64,000 bases of DNA from Ahaetulla prasina (taxonomy: Eukaryota > Chordata > Lepidosauria > Squamata > Colubridae). Below are positions 31,510 through 43,342 of this stretch, piece after piece. The position numbers were made by a program, and so were the translations under genes. The stretch is from the NCBI RefSeq assembly GCF_028640845.1, contig NC_080539.1:189667436-189731435 (forward strand). The letters run 5' to 3'. The notes below the pieces were generated by a model. It was not told where the DNA came from. It ran no database searches and worked only from the letters and a program-made list of their open reading frames with translations. Within the stretch, counting starts at the first letter, position 1, and the number at the start of each line of letters is the position of its first letter.

Positions 31510-32397
31510 TCATAGCGTCATCAGTAGGAAATGGTGCAGAGAGTATGGCCAGCATAGGTGACAAACATGCACACAGGGCTAGACAGTGTCTGGAAGCATG
31601 CACAGTGGTGGTGGGGAGGGACGCAATCTGCCCCACCATCTGTGTTTGCTTGCGGAGTGTGCGGTGAAGCTGGAGCACCAGGTTAAATGGCAGGATCTGA
31701 GAATGCAGGGGCTGTGCTGTGGACCCTCCCACCCCTTGCCTCGCCTCATAGCAGTGGCACTGGCAGAGGTGCACGTGGGGTGGAGGAGGCATGCGATCCA
31801 GTTTCCCCCTAGAAACAGAAATTCCCCCCACACACACCAAAGGGCTGTGCCTGCAAAGGAAACGGAGGTGCCTTGGACGGGACTGCAGCACGACCAAAAA
31901 CCCCACGCCGCTTCACTCTCCTCAAAGTCCCATGGAACTTGCCCAAACTTCTGCGCCTAAGAAAATTGCACGAGCGTGACTGCCACCATTCGAGCAGCAC
32001 CTCTCCCTCCTCAAAGGACCTGCGGGTAAAGTGTGAAGAGAGCCCCGTTTCCCAATCGGAAGTGGGGGGGAAGAGGAGAACTATCTCCAAAGTTCCTCGT
32101 GGCAGAGGCAATGTTGCAAGTGGGAACTCCACTTACCCGCTGGAAGCGCAGCCCTGGCTGCTGTTTCTGCCTCTTCTCCAACCCCTCGACGCTCTGCATA
32201 ATAGTGCTGCGGCTTGCTCGAGGTAGCTGCAGATTGGACTTTTTCCCCCTCTTCCTCTGTCTTCTCCTCCTTGAGGAGGAGCCTCCGAAGGGTTGGGGCC
32301 AGTGGGTGGGCGGAGCTACATTCGGCGTATGATATACCCAGATTTTCACCCCCTTTTGGGGGGTAAAAAGGTGCATCTTATACACCGAAAAATACAG
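31510..32397 (-). mobile_element. TA-family MITE (58103 type), left border uncertain
   Basis: The right end read on minus, CTGTATTTTTCGGTGTATAAG, followed by the AGGGGGTGAAAATCTGGGT block, matches the left arm of the copies at 19738 and 58103. A TA follows at 32398. The interior is GC-rich. The opposite inverted repeat was not found. Confidence 0.6.
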
Positions 32398-32399
32398 TA

Positions 32400-32623
32400 A
32401 GTTATAATGAGAGGGAGGGAGGCCTGAGGAAAGTCCTTCCTTAGCACTTGGCCATCAGCAGTCCTGCTGATGGTCTCCCATCCTATCGCTGAGGATACTT
32501 TGGTTACAAAGCTGGGTCTCCTCGCATGGAGAGGGAGTGGACATCCCTCTGACCCACACACTTTGCCCCTCCCACCATGGGCAACCTGGCCAAGGACAGC
32601 GAGCACAACAGCAGCCTTGAGGA
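32400..32623. other. Sequence flanking the solo LTR
   Basis: Moderately GC-rich. Probably part of a repeat that resumes at 33185, but not identified. Confidence 0.35.
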
Positions 32624-32628
32624 GGAAG

Positions 32629-33179
32629 TGTTGTGACCCAGGTTCCTGGACCCGGACTCCTGGACTCGGATGATTCAGAAAGTGAGGGAGAAGACCTGGC
32701 AAGCCCTGCTTCTCTTGAGCCCTTTCCCTCCCTGGCACCCACTCAAAGGGAGGAGGAGGGGCCGGCAAGACCTGATTCCCTGGAGCCTTCTTCTGATTTG
32801 GCAACGCCCTAAGAACAGTTTTGGAGTGATGCAAGGCTGCGCAGGCGTGACCGGCGTGCGCAGCAGAAGCAGTGTTGGGGGAAAGCCAAGTCATAATTGT
32901 CATGCAGTGACATCTGCAGAGACTATAAATAGGAGGCGGGACTTCCTGGTTTTTTGTCTTGGACAAAGCAATGAATTGGTGCGGGCAAACTGTCTCAATG
33001 GAGGGAAGAATATATTTGTGCGTAATTCTGGCCTTATCTATAATTTCCTCGTTATCTCCAGAAACTTGGCAGGCCTGTGGGTAGACGTGGCCAGGACATA
33101 TATCTATGTAAATAAAAGGAGAAAAGAAGGCCTCTGACTGACTCTTTGCTGGGAGTATTGGGGGGAGGGAAACAGAACA
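32629..33179 (+). repeat. Solo LTR, 551 bp, with 5 bp TSD
   Basis: Starts TGTTGTGACC and ends AACAGAACA. Flanked by ggaag (32624-32628 and 33180-33184). A TATA box (TATAAAT, 32924-32930) is followed about 190 bp later by AATAAA (33111-33116), the usual U3-R-U5 order. No internal sequence remains, so it arose by LTR-LTR recombination. The 155-codon frame inside it is not a gene. A 5 bp duplication fits Gypsy or some ERV classes. Confidence 0.88.
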
Positions 33180-33184
33180 GGAAG

Positions 33185-33467
33185 TAAGCTCAGCTGGTCA
33201 GCCTTTGGGGAGGGCTGGGCAGGGCTGGGCACTTGCCCTCCACTGCCCAGACAGCCTGTGCCACTGTCTGGGGGACCACAGGTGCCCCTGGCCATGAGCG
33301 ATGTTGAGCTGGTCACGCTCCCTGGCTATGCCCCCCCCCCCAGCCACACATATCCAGCCACGCCCCATCCCCAAGGTCAACCATAAGCCTGATGCAGTCA
33401 TCAATGAAATCGAATTTGATATCCCTGCACTAAGTGAACTGTTGCAAGTCGAGGACTACCTGTAGGA
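33185..33467. repeat. Diverged interspersed repeat end
   Basis: Ends gcaagtcgaggactacctgt, related to the repeat at 18085. No coding. Confidence 0.4.
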
Positions 33468-34585
33468 GGCTGAAAGGGGCTTTTTGTGAAGTGATTCCTA
33501 ATACATTTCCAACAATATAAAGCTGCTATCTCAATTTTTTTTTATCATGTACAGTTACTCCATCTGGCCCTGGAGGCTTTCCAGATTTTATTATGTTAAC
33601 AGTATGATAAATTTGCTGTTAGGTTAGGGATGCAGCTAAACCTTTCAACTGTACAACCAAGATTTTTAGATTTATTTCACTTAAAAACAATCATCATTTG
33701 GTCATTATTCACTATCAGTATTTCCAGAGTGTAAATCTTGGTAAAATTCAAAACCTGAAAATTAATTTAATTAGAATCATCATAAATGATCTACACTGAA
33801 CTTCTTATTATGGGTATGGTATTACTGTACTTTATTTTCAGTGTTTTGTGTGAGAGGCTGATAATTTCCAGATTTTTCCCTATCCTGCTCTCAGTACTGT
33901 AAATGTGTTTCATATGTTTTAGAAAATAGCTGAGCTAATATTATTTAAATTAAATTTGATTTAATTTTTAAAATGTAAAAAAATAAAAATTGAAACTTAA
34001 TCTTAAGCATTATACGATTTATCACTGACTCATTAAACATAAAACAACAAATGAAAAAAAATCATGTGAAGTGCCATAGGCTGTATTGTAGGCCTTATGC
34101 TACCAAGGGCAGCTGCAGAAAACAGAACTGGGAGGAGTGATTTATACTATAAATGAAAATGCAAAAAGATATAGGCAGGATTCAATAAAATGCCTATATA
34201 TTAAGCAGTGGGCCGAAATTAATAGTTGGAATTTGATGGGAAGAAGTGTAAAATTTTCCATCAGGATAGTAAAATGAAAAACACAACAATAAGATAGTAG
34301 AGATCTTCCTTTGTGAAAAGGATTTGAGTATTCTTTTTGAATACAAGTTAAAGAGGCAACTGCTAAAAAGAAAAACTCTTGGCTCACATTAACTAGAACA
34401 TAGAATCTAGATCATGAGAAATAATTATTCTACTTTACTTTGTCATGGTCAAATCCTACTTAAGATACTATGTCCCATTCCAAGCACCACAACTTAAAAA
34501 GAAAAGTTATAATTTCGAGTGAGTTCAAAGGATATTACTGCAGAAAGTTCTTGAAATTAGCCGGTTTGCACCTGTTCAGCAGAAC
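33468..34585. other. Unique AT-rich intronic DNA
   Basis: Nothing recognised. Confidence 0.5.
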
Positions 34586-34840
34586 CAATGCCTAATTTTT
34601 TTTAATTGAAAAAGTTTTACAAAGATTTACCCCTCCTTCCCCCTCCCCCTCCCCAGCCTCCCCTCTTCCCCCCTCCCTCCCTCTCCCAAACCTCCTCCTC
34701 CCCCCGGAACAAAATACAGGGTATTAAATCTAACAATCATAAACTAAATTATGCTAACTATCTGTAAACTCCCATCCTCCCCTAGAACCTTAACTCTCCT
34801 TTTAGAAAGAAAAAACATAAACATAATTCTTGTAAACTGT

Positions 34841-36063
34841 TCATTCAAAAGCTATTTGGTATTTCTTAGTCTGATATCTATTTTGAATATAGTCAATCCA
34901 TCTTCTCCATTCCAATATGTATCTTTCTTGTGAGCAGTCTTTCAGGAATGCTGAGATTTTCGCCATCTCTGCTAAGTTTGCAACTTTTAATATCCATTCT
35001 TCAATCGTAGGTAAGTGTTCCTTCTTCCAGTATTGCACAACCAATAGTCTGGTTGCTGATATTAAATTTAAAATCAATTTAGTCTCTATTTTCGTACAAT
35101 CTATAATTATACCCAATAAAAACAATTGTGGAGTAAATTTTATCTTCTTTTTCAAAATATTTTGTATAATCCACCAAATTCTTATCCAAAATGGCTTAAT
35201 TTTTTTAGAAGTCCACCATATATGAAAGTAAGTAGCGTCATCCCCATCACATCTCCAATATAGCTTGCAAGTTCGGGTACATACATGCTAGTTTTTTAGG
35301 ATCTAAATGCCATCTGTAAAACATTTTATAAAAATTTTCTCTTAAATTTTGTGCTTGTGTAAATTTAACATTTCTAATCCAAATTTTCTCCCAAGTTTCC
35401 ATCATTATAGGTTCTTGAATATTTTGTGCCCATTTTATAATACAATCCTTAATTAATTCCGTTTCTGAGTCTATTTCTAACAACACATTATACAATCTTT
35501 TAATATGCGATTGGCTTTGATCTCTAATTTGTTTTACCAAATTTTCTTCATTTTGCATGATACCAATTTTCTGATCCTCTTTCCATCTGGCTTGCAAGTG
35601 TCCATACTGAAACCAAGTATGAATTATCTTTTCCTCTTTCAATATATTTAAAAATTTCAATTGCAGCTTACCCTTTTCCATAAGAAGAAGTTCTTTATAG
35701 GTAATTACCTCTTGTTTTGTTCTGTACTTATATTCTGTATCACATGTCTAGGACATGCCCATATAGGTATCTTGTAGTTTAGCTTATATTGATACTTTTT
35801 CCAAACCCTCAACAAAGCATTTCTTAATATATGAGCTTTAAAAACTTTATCCACTTTTTTATCATACAGTAAGTAAACATGCCAACCATATAACAAATCA
35901 TAACCCTCTATATTCAATATTCTATCTTCTGTTAAGTTAAACCAATCACTAATTAGAGATAGGGCAGCTGCTTCATAGTATAGTCTTAAATTAAGCATTT
36001 TAAGACCCTCTCTCTCACGTATATCCTGTATTATTTTCAATTTTATTCTGGGTCTTTTACCAG
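34841..36063 (-). pseudogene. L1 copy A ORF2 C-terminal part
   Basis: Encodes LKIIQDIREREGLKMLNLRL, the C-terminal FYKMFYRWHLDPKKLA block, then the end at 34841. In active L1s a cysteine-rich segment lies in this area; here frameshifts disrupt it. Confidence 0.85.
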
Positions 36064-36651
36064 CCCATATAAATTTATTTATTTTTTTTATAAAAAAAGT
36101 TTTATTTTTACATTCATATCAAATAATTCATCCAATGTACAATTATATACAATTAGTCGGGCTTGCCCAGTCACCACCCCCCTTTTTAACTCTCTTCCCT
36201 CTTCTACCTTCTTCTGCCTTCTTTCCAAACCTTCCTCTCCTTCTCTTATCTACATCCTCTCCTCCCTCCACCCTATACCTTCCTTCTCCCTCTTCTACCC
36301 CTCTTCCTTCCTCTTCTCCTCTTTCCTACCTCCTACTCTCTCTTTTCTCCCTCCCCACCGTTCTAAAATGGTAACTGGGCAGACCCGACCCTACATTAAT
36401 TATATTTATACATCTTCAATAATCCCTGTACATTCACCATCACTCCATCTCTAGCCTCAACCCCCCAATTCCCCTACCCCGTACCCCCCGCCCCGCACCC
36501 CGACTTCCCAGAACAAAATGCAGGGTATCAAAACTAACAATCATAATCTAAAATAATTCCTAAATTATAACCTCTAGTCTCTCCACATTTAATCACACTC
36601 TCAATTCCCCTCTCCTTCAGAAATATATCTAATACAAAATATTTCCTAAAT

Positions 36652-37158
36652 TTACTCATATGCTATTCGATATTTTTTTATCTGATACTTATTCTGAATA
36701 TAATCAATCCACATTTTCCATTCTAAAATATATTTTTCTTGTGTATAGTCTTTCAAATAAGCAGAGATTTTTGCCATTTCTGCCAGATTTGATACTTTAA
36801 GTGTCCATTCTTCAATTGTAGGTAATTCTTCTTTCTTCCAATATTGAGCAATCAAAAGTCTTGCGGCTGTTATTAAGTTCAAAATCAATTTAGTCTCTAT
36901 AACTGTACAGTCCATAATTATTCCTAGTAAAAAGAACTGCGGAGTAAACTTAATCTTCTTTTTCAAAATATTCTGCATAATCCACCATACTTTAATCCAA
37001 AATGCTTTAACTTTTTTACAAGTCCACCATATATGGTAATAAGTGGCATCTTCACAATCGCATCTCCAACATTTAGCCTGTACATTAGAATACATACATG
37101 ACAACTTTTTGGGGTCTAAATGCCATCTATAAAACATCTTATAAAAATTTTCTCTCAT
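36652..37158 (-). pseudogene. L1 copy B ORF2 C-terminus
   Basis: MRENFYKMFYRWHLDP through to the end, with the CWRC...YYHIWWTC cysteine/histidine cluster typical of L1 ORF2 C-termini. It is fused upstream to the endonuclease linker by the deletion. Confidence 0.88.
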
Positions 37159-38133
37159 ATTTACTATTTCCTGGGCTATTTATCAATAACTGTTCTTTCT
37201 TTTTAATTTCCTCTTCCAGTTCCTTTTTCTTTTTCTGCAATTTATTTTTATATTTAATATTCATTTGTATAAGATTTCCTCTCATATACGCCTTACTAGC
37301 GTCCCAAATCATCTCTATAGATGTTTCTTTTTTCATATTCATAATAAAAAATTCTTTCATTTGCTTTTTACATTCATTTACATTTTGTTCATATTTAAAC
37401 AAATTCTCATTCAACCTCCATGATCTCCTAGCCTCCTTTTCCTGATCAAATTCAATCCAAACCGGACTATGATCAGATAGAGTTCTTGAACAAATCTTCG
37501 TCTTCTTCACTCTAGAGTACAAATCATTAGAAATCAAAATAAAATCAATCCTCGAAAATGATTGATGCCTGTCAGAAAAGAAGGTAAAATCCCTCTCTTC
37601 TGTATTATGTTCTCTCCAAATATCTCTTAATTCCAAGTCCTCCATCATTTCAAAAAAAGCCTTTGGTAACTTTAGCTTGATATCTTCCTTAAACTTTTTG
37701 TCTTTTGAGTATCCAACACACCATTCCAATCACCCATTAATATATATGATTTATAATCCCAAAATACTATTCTTTTATGTAAAACTTGAAAAATTTTCTT
37801 GTTGTTGATTCGAGCATAAACTCCTATTAATAATGTCTTCTTTCCTCCAACAAAAGTTCAATAGCAATGTATCTTCCTTGCTTATCCACCTCAATTAATT
37901 TTGCTGATATATCCTTCTTTATATATATAACTAAACCATTTTTTCTCCAAAGAGGAGGCAACAAAATGTACTCCCAGTTTTGAATTTATCAAATATTTCT
38001 GGTCTAAAGATCTAATATGTGTTTCTTGTAAACAGGTAATGTCATTTTAAATTGTTTCAAATAGTGAAATACTTTCCTTCTCTTCATGTGAATTCAAACC
38101 ATTAACATTCCAAGATAATAGTTTAATTGCCAT
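37150..38133 (-). pseudogene. L1 copy B ORF2 endonuclease and linker
   Basis: The ORF2 ATG (38133-38131) overlaps the last 11 bases of ORF1. Endonuclease blocks include FFSDRHQSFSRIDFILIS and LSDHSPVWIEF (SDH catalytic block). A frameshift near 37730 separates the N-terminal part. The linker is Lys/Glu-rich and ends at the internal deletion. Confidence 0.88.
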
Positions 38134-39292
38134 TATCGGCCAAAGGAAACTTTTGGAACACTAGCCGCAGATCACATTTTGCTTTAGGCCTTGCTCCTCC
38201 CACTATTTCCGTTGTAGTAGTTGCCAGTTGTTGTTGTGCCTTCATCTCTTGTTCCTTGCATTTAGCAGCAGCTCTTGTCAGCCTTTGTTCTTTTGAGTCT
38301 GACCCCATCGTAGGTATTTCCAACACTTGTAATAAATCTTCTTCCATCACAATCTGTTCTTGTACCTGCTTCACTTCTCTTTCCTTCACTTCAATCTCCC
38401 TTCTTCTAGCTTCCAATGGAGAAGGACTTCCAACTTTTAATGCCTCAACATAAAATTCTCTTGCTTTTCCAACTGTATTGAGACGATGTACTTTCCCTGC
38501 ATAATATACTATTATACCAGTTGGAATATCCCATCTATATTCAATCTGACGTTTTTTAAGTTCATTCACCAGGAAGGCAAATTCCTTCCTAGCCCTTAAC
38601 ATTTTTGGTGGAATTTCCTTTAATATTAAAATATCTTGACCAGCAATCTGAATCTTCTCCCCCTTATATGAGGCTTGCAAGATCTGATTTCTCACTGTTC
38701 TATTTGTAAAATAAATAACAACATCCCTTGGCAGCTTTTTTTGCCTTGCTATCCAAGAATTCACACGATATATTTTATCAATTTGATAAGCCACATCTGC
38801 TGGGCGAGCTGCTAATATCTCAGCAAATACTTCAGAAAAAATTTCCCTTAAATTCTCTTCTTTATTCTCTTTCAGACCACGGATTCTTAGAGCAAATTCC
38901 ATATTTCTATATTGTATCAAAACTATTTCATCATCTGTTTTTTCCATTTTACTTTGAAATTCAGCCATTTTATTTTCTAATTTTGAATTATGTTGCTTAA
39001 TTTCTTCCATCTCCTCTTCTAATAAAATCACATTTGTTGCCAAATTTTGTACTGCAATTACAAATCCTTCCTTAACTTCTTTATTTCCCACTTGAATTTC
39101 TGATATCTGCTCTTTCATTTCAGACATCTCATCAGTTATTACTTTAAATTTTTCTTGCATAAAGTCTTTTAAGTTCTCTTGTACCGCCTCTAAATTCAAT
39201 GTTCTAGTCTCTGCTGTATGAGCTGGAGAGGCACCAGCTGATGAAATTCCAGAGCCCTTTGTTACAGTAGACTTTAATTGTTTGGCTGCCAT
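38123..39292 (-). CDS. L1 copy B ORF1 protein, intact (389 aa)
   Basis: Starts MAAKQLKSTVTKG; ATG at 39292. Domains: a short basic head; a long coiled coil (residues about 25-150, with FKVITDEMSEMKEQISEIQ) that should drive trimerisation; an RRM-like region (VLIQYRNMEFALRIRGL, about 130-250); and a C-terminal domain (EIPPKMLRARKEFAFLVNELKK). An unusual C-terminal extension is rich in Glu/Lys/Gln (EARRREIEVKEREVKQVQEQ). ORF1p binds and packages L1 RNA. The frame is open although its element has lost the RT core, so it might act in trans. Confidence 0.88.
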   Translation of the reverse strand: MAAKQLKSTVTKGSGISSAGASPAHTAETRTLNLEAVQENLKDFMQEKFKVITDEMSEMKEQISEIQVGNKEVKEGFVIAVQNLATNVILLEEEMEEIKQHNSKLENKMAEFQSKMEKTDDEIVLIQYRNMEFALRIRGLKENKEENLREIFSEVFAEILAARPADVAYQIDKIYRVNSWIARQKKLPRDVVIYFTNRTVRNQILQASYKGEKIQIAGQDILILKEIPPKMLRARKEFAFLVNELKKRQIEYRWDIPTGIIVYYAGKVHRLNTVGKAREFYVEALKVGSPSPLEARRREIEVKEREVKQVQEQIVMEEDLLQVLEIPTMGSDSKEQRLTRAAAKCKEQEMKAQQQLATTTTEIVGGARPKAKCDLRLVFQKFPLADNGN

Positions 39293-39930
39293 CTTCTATA
39301 AAATTATTTATTTATTTCCAACTTAATATTCACTTTAAATCTTCTTAACCTCTGAGAAACACAGTCTTTTAAAGCAATATTTAAAAAGAAAATCTCCCCT
39401 AGATTCTAGGCAGCAAAGAGTTAAAGAGTTGAAGTAGCAAATAACATGCAATTTACCAAGGGCAGACGGCAAACGCTGAAAGTATCACTTTCGCTTTCCA
39501 CTCGTTAACTTGTTAACAATTCGCCTCCATTTTCTTGCTGTTTTCAAACTTGTTACAAAGTATCGGGGAATTGGCTTGGCTACTTGCATAAAGTTCTCCC
39601 ACTTTCGTTCTGTCCGGTATAATCCTTTATTGTCCAAAATAAATCTCGGTGTTTGGTCGTGGTGATTGGTTCCGCCAAAGCAGAAAAATCCTCGGATCTG
39701 GAGCACTTCGGGTTGCTGGAGGGAACTTAACCCTTCAAACCCCTTTTTTCTCAGGGGCTTTAGGGAAATTCAACCTCTGCCCTCAGCTCACCATCTTTTC
39801 TTCTCCCGAACAGAGGGTTTTTCGAACCGCTGGACAGCAGATTTAAACTGTCCTAGCGATTCCACATAATCCAGAGGTTGGTGATCGTAAAGATCACCGC
39901 CATCACCTACGGTGCCAAACCGGAAGTCTC
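39293..39930 (-). other. L1 copy B 5'UTR
   Basis: Moderately GC-rich leader between the 5' end and the ORF1 ATG. Contains several short open frames without known domains. Confidence 0.7.
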
Positions 39931-39946
39931 CCCATATAAATTTATT

Positions 39947-40158
39947 AACTCCATTTTGCCATTCTTTCAAATTTGCATCTTTTTTGGTACCATTTGAAAC
40001 AAAAATAAAAACCTGGGTAAAACATTCAATTTTAAAACTGCTATTCTTTCCAGTAAAGATAACTGCAGCTTCTTCCAGTTCTCCATTTCCTTCTGCACTT
40101 TTTGCCATAAAACTTCATAATTATTTTTATATAATTTCACATTTGAAGCTGCAATATA
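39947..40158 (-). pseudogene. L1 copy A ORF2 segment between insertions B and C
   Basis: Minus-strand NLKEWQNGVNKFIWG matches the L1 block after RT (EEW-TGINKFIWEG). Continuous in order with 43343-43822 on one side and 34841-36063 on the other. Confidence 0.85.
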
Positions 40159-43100
40159 GAGGCTTCCGGTGGCGCCACCTTCTTGGCTGGGTGCCTAATT
40201 AAGGCGCTCCGCACTGAATTTCGTAATTTCGTTTGAATTCAGCTCAGAAGAGAAGAAAAATATTTCATTATTTGAAACAATTTAGAAATGATGTGATTTG
40301 CTTACAAGAAACACATATTAAATCATCAGATAATAAATACTTAATAAACTCAAAATTAGGTAAACATTTTGCTGCCTCATCTTTGGACAAGAAAAATGGT
40401 TTAGTGGTATATTTGACAAAAGATATACCAGCCAAGTTAATAGAGGCAGATACTCACGGAAGATATATTGCCATTGAACTTATATTAGAAACAAAAAAGA
40501 CCCTTTTACTTGGTATATATGAACCCAATCAGCAACAAGAAAAATACTACAGAATGTTGTATGACAAGTTGATTCTATGGGATTACAGATCGTGTATTAT
40601 ATTAGGAGATTGGAATGGAGTAAGTGATACACGTAAGGACAAGAGAATTTCCTCTAAAAAGATACCTGCACATGCAAAGCTCCCTAAGTCTTTTTTTGAG
40701 ATGATAGAAGATTTTGAGTTGAGAGATGTTTGGAGACTATGGAACCTGGAGGAAAGAGACTATACTTTTTTTTCTGATAGGCATCGATCTTTTTCACGTA
40801 TTGATTTTATATTAACTTCTAATGATTTGCTTTCTAGGGTAAAGAAAACTAAGATATTTCCAAGATGTTTGTCTGATCATAGTCCTGTTTGGATGGAATT
40901 GCAATATGGAAAAGAAGGCAGAAGAACATGGAAATTAAATGAAAATTTGTTTAGATATCAGGATAATGTAAATCAATGTAAAAAGCAGATGAAAGAATTT
41001 TTTGATTATAATTTGAATAAGGAAACATCGATAAAAATGGTTTGGGATGCCAGTAAAGCTTTTATGAGAGGTGTATTAATATATATATTAATAATAGACA
41101 GAGAAATAAGAAACAAAGACAGCGTAGGTATCTAGAAGAGGAAATTTATAAGAAACAACAATTATTAATACATAATCCGCATGATCAAAAACTTAAAGAT
41201 GCAATAAACTTATTACAGAGTCAATTTAATATAATAATGGCTGATCAGGTGGCAACAAATATACAATATGCCAAACATAATACTTTTTGTAATGCAAATA
41301 GACCTGATAGGTGGTTAGCATACATTTTAAGGAAAAAACAAAAACAACGTACTATAGAAAAAATAGAATATAAAGGTAAAGAGAGATACCAACAGGATAA
41401 AATTAAAAAAGCTTTCTTAGAATATTACACAAACTTATACCTTAAAGATAATATATTGAACAGGGATATTGATAATTATTTGAAGGAATATAAGGTTAAA
41501 AATTTAACTTTAGAACAAAGGGAAAAACTGAACCGGCCTATAATGTCTGAAGAAATTATTTTGGTAATTAAACAATTAAAAATGGGGAAAACTTCTGGTA
41601 CGGATGGGGTTACAGTAAGTTATTATAGGAATTTACAGGATGAGATGTTAGGTCCACTTAAGGAATTATTTAATCAGATACAATTAGGAGGGGGAATTTC
41701 CTCCTCATGGAGAACTTCTTTTCATTGATATCAAAAGAGGAACAGGATTGTTCTAAACCTGGGAATTATAGGCCAATTTCACTTTTAAATAATGATTATA
41801 AGATTTTTGTTAAGATAATAGCTAACAGATTAATGTTAATCTTACAGCGAAGAATTCATACTGATCAATCTGGATTTATAAAAGGGAGACAGATGAGGAA
41901 TAATGTTAGGCAGATTGTTAATTTATTGGAGTATTTAGAAAAGAAAAAAATTATTCCAGCAGCATTTATTTTTCTCGATGCAGAGAAAGCTTTTGATCGA
42001 TTGCATTGGGATTTAAATTAATAGAAAAGTTGCAATTTGGAGATGGTTTTGTAAGAATAATTATGGAGAGCAAACAGCCCAGTTAATAATTAATGGTATT
42101 TTAACAGAATCTTTTAAGATTGCGAAAGGAACAAGACAGGGATGTCCTTTATCACCATTATTGTTTATTTTGACTCTAGAGCCATTATTGGATAAAATAC
42201 GAGACATAAAGGAGATAGAGGGAATTAAAGTTAGACAACATGAATATAAACTGAGAGCTTTTGCAGATGACTTGGTGATTACTTTAATAAACCCTATAAA
42301 TTCAAGGGTATCTCTGTTGGAAATAATTGATCGATATGGGAAGGTCTCAGGGTTTAAGGTAAATCAGAATAAAACAAAAGTGATAATAAAAAATAGGGCC
42401 AGACAACAGAAAGAAAAATTAGAGGAAATAACAGGATTTGAAATTGTAAAAAAGGTTAAATATTTGGGGTTTATATTACATTATCAAATGTGAAATTGTA
42501 TAAGAATAATTATGAGGTTTTATAGCAAAAAGTTCAGAAGGAGTTGATTGTTTGGAAAAAATTGCAATTATCGTTGTTGGGGAGAATAGCTGCCATCAAA
42601 ATGAATGTTTTACCTAGATTTTTATTCCTCTTTCAGATGATACCAATAATTAAGAAAGATAAAAATCTGGAGGAATGGTAGACTGGAATTAATAAATTTA
42701 TATGGGAAGGTAAAAAAGCGAGGGTTAAAATGAAAATAATTCAAGATTCTCGGGAAAGGGGAGGTTTAAAAATGCCCAATTTTAAATTATACTATGAAGC
42801 AGCGGCTCTCTCTGCAATAAGTGATTGGTTTAATTTAACGGAGGAAAGAATTCTGAATATAGAAGATTATGACTTGCTATATGGATGGCATGCATATTTA
42901 TGTCAAAAAAGTGGATAAGGCTTTTAAAAATCATGTGTTAAGAATTGCTCTTTTGCGTGTTTAGAAAAAATACTCTTATAAACTAAATTCTCAGCCTTTT
43001 TGAAAGACAATACGCAAGAAAGATACTTAAAGGAATGGAAAAAATGGATTGACTATATTCAAAGTAGATATCAGACTAAGAGTTATCAGATTGCCTTTGA

Positions 43101-43330
43101 ATGATTAGGATGTATTATTTCTGATTGCTTTGGGGGAAGTTAGGAACTGATGAGAATTGTAGGAGTATAATTGAGTTGGGAGGGAGAAATTTTTAACATA
43201 TTTTTGTTTTATTTTTAACTATACCTTGTGTTTGTTCCGGGAAGTCGGGGGGGGGAGGGGGGGTTTGTGAAGGGAGAGGGGAGGGGGGAGGAAATTAAAA
43301 AAAAAACTTTTTCAATTTAAAAAAAAAAGT
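40159..43330 (+). mobile_element. L1 copy C inserted in copy A; lacks ORF1 and most of the 5'UTR, 12 bp TSD
   Basis: Direct repeats agctgcaatata at 40147-40158 and 43331-43342. It begins with the L1 5' end (GAGGCTTCCGGTGGCGCCACC), but after about 65 bases jumps into the first codons of ORF2. Ends with a G-rich tract and A tail (43321-43328). Confidence 0.9.
40230..43104 (+). pseudogene. L1 copy C ORF2
   Basis: Endonuclease nearly complete at 40233-41135 (QKRRKIFHYL, VICLQETHI with catalytic Glu, ILGDWNGV, LSDHSPVWMEL). RT continues in pieces: KMGKTSGTDGVTVSYYR and NYRPISLLN (41237-42021), then PAAFIFLDAEKAFDRLHW, GCPLSPLLFILTLEPLL and LRAFADDLVITL (42161-42493). The C-terminus ends at 43104. 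At least five frameshifts or stops. Confidence 0.9.
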
Positions 43331-43342
43331 AGCTGCAATATA

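Larger units (their letters stand above)
36080..39930 (-). mobile_element. L1 copy B inserted in copy A; both ends present, RT core deleted, 16 bp TSD
   Basis: Direct repeats cccatataaatttatt at 36064-36079 and 39931-39946. The 5' end on minus is GAGACTTCCGGTTTGGCACC. Order on minus: 5'UTR (about 640 bp), intact ORF1, endonuclease, then a jump at about 37150 to the ORF2 C-terminus and 3'UTR. The whole RT palm is missing. Confidence 0.9.

Noticed and set aside
32670..33137. 155-codon plus-strand frame
   Set aside because: Entirely inside the solo LTR, across its TATA box and poly(A) signal.
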